Assembly (NCBI RefSeq): GCF_040954835.1
Contig: NC_090707.1
Coordinates: forward strand, 24,322,570 to 24,386,569
DNA: 64,000 nucleotides
Origin: Lepisosteus oculatus
Lineage: Eukaryota > Chordata > Actinopteri > Semionotiformes > Lepisosteidae
Reading direction: 5' to 3'
Shown here: positions 36,701 through 48,700 of the stretch, in pieces
Layout: each line of letters opens with the position of its first letter
Numbering within the stretch: the first letter of the stretch is position 1
Notes under the pieces: model-generated
Databases searched by the model: none
The model's input: only the letters and a program-made list of their open reading frames with translations
What the model was told of the DNA's origin: nothing
Made by a program: the position numbers and the translations under genes

Positions 36701-39700
36701 CCATCTGGAAATGTATTGCACCCTAATGAATCTGAGATCAAAGGCAAATGAACAACGGATAGCACCTACATACATGTATGAAATTCACAGCCATTTTACT
36801 AGCTCTATTTTAAATAAGGGTCAAGTTTTTTTACATTGCTTACTTTTCAATTATGTATTTAGTACGAGGAACAGGAGATTGTTTCTTGGTCTAAACAGCA
36901 GTATTGATGAAATTGTACAGCCTGGTACTGGTACAAGTTTATGTACTGCCAGTATTTGGTCAGAATGGTGTGTTAAAATGCTGAGAGCTCTATAGCAACT
37001 CAATCTCACCACTATTGCAGACAGTATGCTATTGCTTAATAGCTACAGTAAATTATCACATATTCTGTGTATATTAAATTACTTCTTGAGCTCACTCCAT
37101 GTTCCAGATGGTATTTCTATACACTATGTAAAAATAGGGAATATACTAAGTGAAGAACCAGTTCATAGTTTAACAGAATCAAGAATTAAGCTGCACACAA
37201 ACACTACAAAATATTTTAACATTCATCTCACAGCAAAATACATAAACGCATCGGACGTGTAATGACAACTGTTACTTACTGCTTCCATATCCATCACTGA
37301 CCCACTCATGAACAGAAACTGTAGAAGCAGTACACTCAGGGGAAGGAGACTGAAATTCAAGGTTGTCAAGATCCTTTGCCTAAATGTAAGGAAGTATTTT
37401 CATTTAAATAATTACTATTCATGTAATTTTAATGATAAAAGAGCACAAATGTTGGAATTTAAAACGGGTGTTATTTCACCTATAGCAAAGAGAAATTCCC
37501 TTATGATTTGGAAATGCAGAGAAAAAGATTTCAATCTTTAAGTTTACGGTTTCTACAAAACCACAAAAACAGTTTTAAAAAAGTTCAAGATCTCAGTTGG
37601 GATCAATGGCATTAAGATTTTTATATTTCAACCATTAAAGAAAAGCCAAACAAAAAAACACTAGATTAAAATTTATGCAACGCATGCAAATGACAAACCT
37701 TCTCCAGATCAATGGAGTGCAGGAGGGAGAAGTTCCCCTCAGAATCCAAATGGGAGCCCAGGGAGTGGGTGCTAGGATGCTCGGAGTCAGTGGGGATATG
37801 GTCTGGAGGCTGGGAGCAGTTCCTCTCCAGAGTGGAAGCCTTGCTGTGCAAGAGGTCCAGGCCTGTGCTGTGGAGAGTGCTGAGCTCCAGGAGGTTTGAC
37901 GACTGGAAGTCAGGACCACGCTCCATACCAGAATCATACTTCCGCAGAACCTCTGGTGAACACGGGGAGCTCTCTCCCGACAGGCTGATGAGGTACCCCC
38001 TGTATTTCTCTGGAGACTTCTCATCTGGACCACAGGGCTTCACATATGCATCTCTGACAACTGAAGGAGCCCGGAAGCTGTATCGCTCTCTCATCTGCTC
38101 CAGTTCCCTTTGCTGGTAGGCCAGCTCCTCTTCCTGCATTACCAGGTCTGCCTGCAGGCCTTCTAGCTCCGATTTCAGCTTCTGGTTGTGGATCTTCAAG
38201 TCAACCAGAGCTTTGTCTTTTGTCTAATAAGACAAATAGAGGCCATCAGAAAAGGCTTGATATAAAGAAAAATATTAGTTTTATAATTGTATAAGAATCC
38301 TAAAATTATCAACTTACATCTGACAGCTGACTAAGAAAGAGAACATGAAATCAAGTAAATAACCAAATGTAAATTTGAAATGGTCTACAGTAAAGTATGA
38401 AACAAAAGGTCATGAAAAAGCTGCAAAACTATTAACCTAAATGTAAGCTCCAATTACTATTGGAAAACTAAGCTAGCAGTATTCCACAGCCATTGAGGCC
38501 ATCACATGTAACAGGATCATATGATGCTTTTAATATTACCTGGGCCAGACGAGAGGCTAAACAAACCGACCAGTTCAAATACAAAAGACAGTACTTTCAC
38601 ACTAACCTCAAGTGGTTTTAAAAAGTAAATGCGAATCACATTAAAGGAGCATGGCATATACAAAACAAAGGAACAAGTAATAGGTTTATTCCATGCTGAA
38701 AAAAAGAAGAAAGAGAACACAACGTTTCGGCCGTGGAGCCTTCTTCAGGTGTGCACCTGAAGAAGGTGTGCACCTTGACACCTGAAGAAGGCTCCACGGC
38801 CGAAACGTTGTGTTCTCTTCTTTTTTTTAGCATGGAATAAACCTATTACTTGTTCCTTTGCAGCCTACGCATGCTGACGCAGCTACCCACCTGAACATAT
38901 ACAAAACAATGCAGCTTGTCTATCACATTACCTGCCCCTCCTCCAGCAGTTTTTCTGCTCTCTCTGTACTGGAACTCAACCCCTCCTTCACAGCTGCTAG
39001 CTCTGCCCTTAGAGTGTCGTGCTCCACCTTCAGCTCAGCCAGCTGCTCCTCCTTCTCTCTAAGGGCACACTCGGCTTTTCCCAATGTCTCCTCCGCTCCC
39101 CTCTGATGAAGAAAATTAAAACATTTACTCATCTAGTAAACCTCAAGACTGAGTATTTTTAACTGAGTGACAAGCACAACATTCCTGTCACTGTCCATGT
39201 TCGCATATACTGTCTGATACAAGCTCACGCTTTGTTAAAGAAAGAACCAAGGCAGCTTTTAAGCAGGAGGAATATCACAAGTTTCCACTGTTTAATTTCA
39301 AAACTAGGTCAAGCACCTTTAAAAGAATGAAAAGAATAGCTTGTTTAACCCATATAAACAGTTTGAGATAGATTAAAAACCAAAGTAGTAGATAAGCCTC
39401 CTTAAAAAAAAAGCAGTTGTAAATACCATAAAACCGTACAGATGTACTCCCTTCCAACCATTAGCTCTTCCTCTTTCCCCGTGCGCACACTTCCTTTTCC
39501 TGCTAGTGGCCAGCTCAAGATCAGATGTAAAAGCAGCCAGCTCACTAACAGCTAAATTAATCCAATATGTCTTTAAATGAGGGTATACACACTTTTTCCA
39601 CACAGCCTTAGGGCCTTAGTACAGTTTAGTTCTAAGAATACAACATTATTCAGTTTCTTCCTCTTCCATTTTGTAACTATCTGAATCTAAATAGCATATA

Positions 39701-42700
39701 ATGCAGATTATAAATGCTGAAAAATAAGATGAACAATGATGTAAACAAACTAATGCTAAACAGGCAAAACCACTGGCAAACTGCCCACCAAAACTTTATC
39801 CCTGAAATATTTGGAAAAAAACATAAGTTTTTCAGATGGCAGCTTTTGTTTCTAGTAGTGGAACAAGAGAGCAATTTCTTACTCTCCAGAGTAATAAAAA
39901 CCAAGCAGGATAATTACAAAATTGAAATGGATGTACCTATGTTATTTTTTATGTGTCAACATGATTTGAACATCTGTACCCAAAAATATATTGTATATAT
40001 TGTTTCTTCTTGGACAACTAGGGACTACCCCTGCAATCCACTATACCACGCCCAGTTATCTGCATTAATCAGCTGTATAATAAGGATAGCCATTGCTACA
40101 AAATGGTCAATAGCTTAGAAACAATTTGAACCAGCATCCTCCAGGCAATAAGACTGTTTCTGCAACAACAGAACATCAGGTGAGATTTTACAGTTCCACT
40201 TTTAAAAAAAGTTCCTATGTTTTACACTGTAATGCAAACTAAGGTGAAGTATTTTCCTTTTAGGCTTTGATGTCACCACTGACTTCACAAACAGAAAATA
40301 CTATTTAAACCCAATTATAAAAGTCTGAATTGCACTGCAAGCACTTACCAGCACTTCTTTCTGTTCCTCCAAGTTCCTTGCTATCTTCTCCTCTAGCTGA
40401 AGGTTCAGCTCCTGAATCTGAGTGTTTTTAAAGGTAACTTCATTCTTCAGTCTTTCGATCTCCTCCTGAAGATGGCCCTCTCTTTGTCGCAGAGCCTGAC
40501 ACTCAGTGTATAGTTCAGTTTTCACAGTTGCCAGATGAAGAATTTCTGCCAAGCCATCCTGAACCTTTGTTTCTAATTTTTTTACCTTGGCATCTTCCCT
40601 GTTCTTCAACTCTTGGTCCTGCAATTTCAGTAGCTCCAAATCCACTGCAGATGTTTCTCTTTGCAGCCTAAGAAGCTCCTCAGTCTCAGACTTCTTCAAC
40701 TGCAGCTCCTTCTCGAGTTCCATTACTTTCCCTGGCAGGTGCCCCAAATTAGCAAGTGCTGCATCTCTTTGCTCTTCAGAAGTCTTTACCTGCAGCTCAG
40801 TCTCTACCAACTGGGCCTCCCGCTGTCTCAAGATGTCCTCCAGCTCCTGGACACGGGCAGCCAATAGGTCAACTTCTGCCTGCCGCTGGGAAAGATGTGC
40901 TCTAAGCAGACTAGATTCCTCCTGAAGGGTCTCCAGTTGCTTCCTCTCATCCTGCAGACTCTTTCCCAGATTCTCAACCTGATTCCGAAATGTCTCCTCC
41001 TGAGTCTGGAGTAGGTGCTGAATGGCCTCTTTCTCTGTAGAGGCCAAATCCAGTTGAGCTTCCAGCTTCTTTAGATGGGCTCTGGATGACTGAAGGCTTT
41101 GGCTGGCCAACTCATGGCCTAGACTGTCTTCCTGGCTGGGGTGCTGCCAGAAGTCCTGGAGCTCCAAGCTGTCCTGGGAGTCACTAACCTCATGGCGGTT
41201 GGGTCCAAGCTGGGCAAGCTCCTCCTGCAGCTTCTCAATTACCTCATGCAACTGCTCCACCTCCTCCTCTTTGTTCCGGCGCATTCGCTCCTGATCTACT
41301 AGAAGATGTTCAACCTGAGACCTCAGCTCTTCGACTTCAGCTTGCTTCTCTTCCAGCACCTAAAAAATAGAGAAAATTGCACTCGAATCTTTACAGAACA
41401 ATATACTGTTATTAATAAGCATAAAGCAATCTAGTTTAAAAGCACTTTGCTGTAACTTAATTCAAACATGTTTTGTAATTTACAAGGAACAAAATCTTGC
41501 AGGGTACTTCTGGACCCTATTTTCTAAAGAAAATTGCATTCAAACTACATTTCACCTGGTAATGAAAAAGGCAAAACAGCTCTTCCATTCTTGCTACCTT
41601 GTTATCCCTGATGTTGTCCATATCCTGCTGCAGTCTCATAATCTGCTCATTCAGGTGGTCAATTTCCTGGTTCTTCTCCTCCAGCAGAGCCTGAGGGAAC
41701 AGCAGCATAGAAGACGCGCTGTCCTCAGTGTCCTCTCCCTGATGTCTGCAGAGACTGGACACCGTCTCCTAATGATACATAATACAAACAGAAAAAGAAA
41801 ATCGATTGCACTCAAGATGACTTCAAGATGAACACATTAAGCAACTAAACTTGAAAGAAAATGCCATATATATTCAGTTTTCTTCACCAAAAGCTTTCTA
41901 TTTTGGAGATGCTAAGAACTCTGTGGTCTTGAATTAAAACAGGACATATGTGAATGACTATCAGCTTTACACTACCTTCAGTTGAATAATTTCTTCCTGC
42001 AATTGGTCAACACAGGCAGAGCTCTGCTTCATCTGTACCTCCAGCTGCATCTTAAGCTGAAGAACCTCATCTGATTTTGTGTCCAGATCCCTTTGGATGT
42101 GCTCCAACTGAATGTTGAGAGCCTCAATCTGGGCAATAAAAATATTTTCACTCAGAAACCACATTCCACTTAAGTAGGAAGTCTTAAAAGTTGACAAAAA
42201 AAATGCACGTTAAAAGATCTTTTACTCCAAGGTTTCAGAAAGTTAAAATTCTGTTATATGATTTTATATACCTTCACCTAAAACCCATCAAACACTTAAA
42301 TGATTTTATTATTCATTAATAAAGTTTGGGAGATTTGGGAAATTTTGGGTGACTGCTTTTGGTTGTCTGTACTATCAGCAATTTCAGTGCTTTGATAAAT
42401 AAATATATATATATATCTTTGCCATCTTCGTTTTTCAACCTTCATAAACGACCCATCTCCAAGAAAACGGACTCAGCTCGACTAGTGAAAATCTTTTCTT
42501 TAAAAACACTTGTAAACTGTGCTATATGACCACTAGATGGCAATGCAACTTGAGAAATATGAATCTTTCAGATCCAAATTATGCAATAAACAAAACAGCA
42601 AACTCAACAATCTTCTGTTTGAGCACTATATAAAAGATATATTTCCTGGACAGTTTTCTTACATAAACTGAAAGCCTTCAAAAAGACTCAAAACATAGTG

Positions 42701-45700
42701 GTCTACCTTGTTAATTACATTTTAAATGGCCCGTGACATTCATGCCAATTAACTGGGTATAGCACACCTGTTTCTCTTTGCCAATCAGAGCCTCCTGTCC
42801 AGCTTCCAGCTGTTCCTTTAAGACTTGGTCCACGTTACTCTCTGGGAATCTGTGGCGAGTTTCATCTAGTTTAGACTGCAGAGCTGAGATTTGCATTCGG
42901 TTTGTATATTGCTGCTGTTGAAGAGCATCTTTATCCTGGAATAAAAAGTAAAAAGTGCATCAGATCACAAGCACTCACAAGATCTGCCTCAAACACTTGG
43001 ACCTTGTCTGTCTATACCTGAAGAAGATCCTGCTCGATTTTCTTCATCTTCTGCAGCTCCTGCTCAAGATGGCTTATTCTCTTAGCTTCTACAGCATTAT
43101 TAAGCGCGGTCTGTTCCAACTCACGCATCCTTGCTGCCATTTTATCATTCTCTTCGGTGAGTTCCGTGGCCTCCTGCTGGTACTGTTCTTTGGCCAGCAG
43201 GAGGACATTGTAATCTTCAATCTTGTCTTTCAGGTTGGTCTGCAGTGTCTCCACCTTCCAACAATAAAATGTCAGTCACATCAAGCATCTTAGAGACTAG
43301 AATATTTATTCACACTTTGCCACAATTTGGAACGTATTTTAGCATTTCAAACAAGACTTCAGATTTTGCAAAGAACATCAACATTTCATAATGATGGTTT
43401 TTCACTTTGTTTTTTTAAACTCATTTTTAGACACATCCATCTGTTTTGTAGCTGAGTGTTACAAGAAAGATTTCTACCACGGCATGAATCAGTCAATTAC
43501 AGAGACTAAAGACGAGTTAAAATTTAGTGCACCCACTCCCAGGGTCATGCAAGACTTAAATTTGAAAGCCTACCATGGGTTTAAATGTTAACAGTAAAGT
43601 TAATCTGTGAAAACAATAGCAACCATCATCAGCATCCACCTGCATTACACCCTCTACCTACTACATGATTAGCATACACAACTTACAACCCGTCCTTTCC
43701 TTCGTCATAGGCCAACACCACTAGGGAAAATAAATGAGGACAGCTGCCATATCAATGTTAATTCTCTGTTCATCATTACACAACAGCTAAGAAAAGGTAG
43801 CTTCCGACTATAAAATGAGTTACACAAAGACTTTCAGAATGGAACCCTTACATAACCCAGGGAGTGTGTCATTCAATTGTTTGTGCTTTCCCATTTTGCA
43901 TCCATGCATTTCAGTAGTCCCATTCATTCAAAAGTAAATAAGTTTAGAAAAGCATACTACAGTGAGGGAGTATTTAACATAATAAGCGCTATAGGAGCCA
44001 TTCAGATTACCTGCAGTTACAAAGAAGAAGCAGCTTTTGCAGGAAAGTGTGTTATTAGCGAAAGTCAGTAAAGCAAAGAAGCCACACTAAGATTTTACTA
44101 AACCTAAATATATAGTATATTTTTTACACCATCTTATGTATTGAGCACAGGATCATATGTAAAATATCCACAGGGCCAGGACCAAGGGCAATTAAGGTTA
44201 AACATCAGAATTTAAGTGTTGTGGTAATGTAGCAAAAAAGCCTTTTTCCTCCAAATATATTGTAAGTGAAGCATTACAAAGTACTATGGTACAAAACTAA
44301 TATGAACTCTACAGGAAACATGCCTTTAATTTCACATTAAAAGGTAACTTTCCAATAAATGTTGATTTGCCCTCATTATAGAATTAACAGGAGCAATACA
44401 TTTACTGAATAAAGTCTTCTTTAAAAGCCTACAATGATCTACCAAGATACCTTTTTAAGGCACCGTACAACAGGTTAGAGTACTGTTTTATCACAAAAAA
44501 GATTTGATAAAACAAAAATCTTGGAAATACTACAGTGTTGAATGAACAGAAAAGTCCACTATTTCTAAGACTAAGTGAGAGAAATCTATAAAATCTTAGT
44601 GTTTCTTTACATCAACATTCCTGCTCACTGACTTGACACAACCCATTTTTAAACCGTCTGTATTGAACAGACAAAAGCGGCCATTAAACTGAAAGGAATT
44701 ACACCAAGCCAGTGACTGCTACTGTAAAGATCTTCAAAGCACAAGGCAGTATGAGAAGCAGCAGTATTCATCAAGCTATGCAGAAGTCCACATACACAAT
44801 TCCATCATGCAAAAACAAATGACTAGATACTAAGCAACACTAAAACTGTCATACCTGGAGAACCAAGTCCTCAATCTATAAACACATTAAGAAAAGAAAA
44901 TCATTACAACAATGGCATGATGATCAAAAATTCACTTTTGAACAAAGTTTTCAAAATAGGTCCATATCTCAAATCAGTATAATCTTTGGATGGGGGGGGA
45001 AGTGAACAAAAACAATAGAAGCAAACTAGTTTTATCATTAAACAAGTAAAATCAATCATAACCGTATTAATGGATGCTTGCCCGTTATGCCTTCCAGCAT
45101 GTTGCTGTTTCCATAAGTTTTTTTTTTTTTTGATGGGACAGGGTTGTTAGCCTTGTGCCCAACCTCCAACATGGAGGACCTCACACCAGATGTAGGACAC
45201 TAACCCACTACCCTCAGATTATGAGTCTCGCGCTCTACCAACAGAGCTAGTCGGGGCCCTAGTGTATCAGGACATGCGTATTTAAAGTATTATGAAAACT
45301 GTAAGGCAGCAAATAGAAAACTGTACATTAGACAAAAAAACAGATTTAATACAACTTAAAATGCAGGGAACATAGCAGATGCATAGCTCTCATGAATAGC
45401 CTTCCGTCTCCAATTGCACGAATTGAAGATTCATTCTTGGCATGCATACAGGCCAAACTGGTTATGGTCATCTCAACCCCTTAACTTGAGTGATACAGAT
45501 TATGAACTCTGAATTAGACACTTTTGTCTTGCTTTGCCTTTCCCCTTTGTAATTGTTTTTGATTTACAAACCATTCTGAGGGTGATGCTGCACAAAGAAA
45601 GCTTCGGCATGCTATAGGCTCTGTAACTAGTTCCCAAAGCGTAGCTCAAGTCTCATGCCAGATCTGAATTTGTAAAATTCGTCACCAACCACATATGCAC

Positions 45701-48700
45701 AAATTTGCATACATTTTTTCACACAAAACAAGTCTACTGTATTCTCTCCAAACTACTTGAAATTACCCCTAGTAACTTGTAGGTCAGATTTCTTCTAGAG
45801 GAAAGATTGAAATTTCTTCAGGGAGAATAATAGGTTTCAATCCCTATCTGTACTGTACATCCCAGTTTCATGTCAGACACTTAAATCAGAGCTAATATCT
45901 TTCTTAAATAAAGCCCGGAACAAACATTTTTAAATAAAGCCCTAGAACACTTAAGAAGTGTTCTAGGTCTTCTTTTAGAGAGCTACTGGAATAAATACTG
46001 CTCTTCAAGAAAAATGTTTTGTGCATTTAAGGTTCCTTTCATGTCATCATCAATTCCTAGATACCCGTTATTTTTCTGTACACCAACTTTTCTTCCTAAA
46101 AGCTACACTTTTGTACAGTTCCTATTCTATACAGAAGACCTGTTTGAATTCTTATGGGCGATTTTTTTCTAATCCCTCACATGGAGTCCTGAAGAACAAT
46201 TTGTTAACTTTGAACAGGGCATTGATACTTTCTTGTACATATATGTTTGTATTTTATTCTAACAAACTTGTGTAAAATTAATTCTCACATCTATCACCAT
46301 AACTGTTAAATTAAGACCACATTCTACATTATGGCTCACTTTTAAGTCTTCTTTCACAGTACGTCAGTAAAATAAATTTGGAGCACAGGACCTGACCTCA
46401 AGAATCCGTTTCAGAGACTGCAGCTCACATAGCTACTCAATATGCCAATTTATGTACAGCAATCAGTTAGTATTGTGCTTTTCATAGCCTGTTCAGAGTA
46501 AACTGAACACAATCAGCATGGTGTTTCTCAGATAAGCAAGACTACCTTCTGGCTTCCATTGTCCCCTCCAGCATGTGATTTCACAGGGAATCTCAATTGG
46601 GCTTCCAGTTTCTGGATCTCTTGTTGAAACTCATCCCTTTCATGCTCTCGCTCCACTGCTTGTTCCTAAAGAAAAAATGTATTTTGGTTTTTAGCCACTA
46701 AAAAACAAAACAAAAACTAGTTTCAACTTCTGGCTACGAGCTTCAGTGCAGAACAATGATTAGACAAGTTCTTACATCTAACAAGCTTTAAAAACGAAGT
46801 GTACCTTTTGAGTCTTTGATTTCATCATGTTACCAAATGTCACAAGTGTAAACTGACCCATTTCACTTATTTACACAAACACAACCATACAGTGTCCTAA
46901 ATTTTCCAAGCCAATTCTTTTCTACTTGAAATCAGAAGTAACAAGCATCCACTTTCAAAATACAGTTTACAGAAATTCTAACAAGAAACTTCACAGATCA
47001 TGTCCTTCCATCTGTAATGTCAAAGAGCACAGCAGTGATGGTGCTACTTGCATCAATGAAGTGGCGGTTGTTGCGCAGCTGCTTCTCCAGTGCCTGGATC
47101 TGCTGCTGCAAGTCCTCAGTCTGAACACGCCGCCTCTCCTCCAGCTCTTGGTTGTGGCTCATCTGTTCCTCCAGCTCGCTCTCCAAGAGCTTGAGCCGAG
47201 CAGTCAGGCCCGAGCGGTCCTTTTCTGCCTGGCGCTGCAGGTCCAGTTTTTCCCGAGCCAGACGCTCTGCTTCCTCCAGCAGACCTGTCAAATTAAATGC
47301 TGGTATTTGCCAGTGCCTGCTCTGCTGCTCCCAACATGCAGCTGATGGACCTTTCGTCATCTTAAGACAAGTCCTCATGGAAGGTCATTTCATTGCTCCA
47401 CGTTACAGTTAAATAACACTTGTCAAACCTTACAAGAACCCCTAACTAAGCTGCTGAAAGATCTAACCTGTGTTGCCATGAAATAAGAACCTTAATTCAA
47501 TGACAGTCACTAAAATGTTATATCCACAGAAGGACACCATAGCAAGAATAAGGCAACTAAAAGGTTTGAACAGAGGCAAATTACAAATGAACAATCCTAT
47601 TTTACAAGGATGTACTGTAAAAAGCTACTTCTGCCTCAAAGGATAATCAATGTAGGTGTTAATCCCTATGCCTTTTGACCATGCTATTTCAAAACACGTT
47701 CTCAAAGCTGTGGATGTTGACAGTGCTCTTTGTTCGTGATTTTGAGAATATATTTAAAAGACTGATAAGTGTCACAGGAAATGTCTTCCTACAAAGGTTT
47801 TATGAAAAGAAAAAAAAACTCATCTACACAACACAGTTTACAGTTTACAATGTGACAAATAGGGGAAGTAATTCACAGCATGATTCAGAAAATTCTATCC
47901 TATACATTGTACATATCCTACACAAATTTCACACCTCTTTGCAGTCTTATTTCCAATCCAAAACAGCATTCTTGTACTATAGCATTTTGGCTTTGGCACC
48001 AGTCCTTACCACAGTTGTAAATTTTAGTTATCGAATTAAATGTGTAAGATCCCAAAATGTTCAAACTTTCAAAAGTTCAAAATTAAGCTCTAGGTGGATT
48101 ACTATGAAATCAAGACCAAAACCCAGCACATCTTATTTTCAAAGGGTTAATTTCATTCACTGAAAGGGAAGACACTTCAACAGGCTGTGAGATCATCGTA
48201 ATGTACAAGTACACAGAAGAAGTAGTGTGAACACTTGTCAAAGGCTGAGCTCCCTGCTGAGTGAGAAAATGCAGCTGAACTATTTATCTTGGGTAGCTGG
48301 AAAGGAGTGGGATACATTCTGGACTTTAAGAAGAAACTTTGCCTTCTGCATCAAAAGAATAATTTCCCACACTTTCTCCACCTCACTCAATTTCTCACAA
48401 ACTGCATCTGTTTCAAGACCTACAACTACTGGCTTCCCTACAGTAACAGTGGGAGCAATCTATGCTCTCAACTGCAAAGTCTAAACTTAAATCCAACAGA
48501 AGTGACATTCGGTTTAAAGTTTCTTGTTGCAATTTTGCCTAGTTTAGAGCTTTTTAAAAAGGTTATAATTTGTGTCCCCATAATTTGGAAAAGAAACAGA
48601 AAATGGAAAAGTAGAACCGAATGATTAACAATAAAAAAAATGTATAAAGATTAAAACTAAACGACATCGTAAAAAAGTGACTCACTTCTGCCATTGAATA

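Larger units (their letters stand above)
43255..46545. other. Long PCNT introns around the micro-exon
   Basis: Apart from the 21-nt exon at 44855-44875, the weak 36-nt candidate at 46397-46432 and the tRNA-derived SINE at 45119-45262, I see no coding signal or recognisable repeat. AT-rich. Confidence 0.55.

Noticed and set aside
38666..38895. Rho-independent-type terminator or regulatory hairpin
   Set aside because: The palindrome is a repeated element with target duplications in a eukaryotic intron, not a terminator.
47675..48163. 162-codon plus-strand ORF in a PCNT intron
   Set aside because: No recognisable domain, composition follows the AT-rich intron, no splice context or repeat homology seen.
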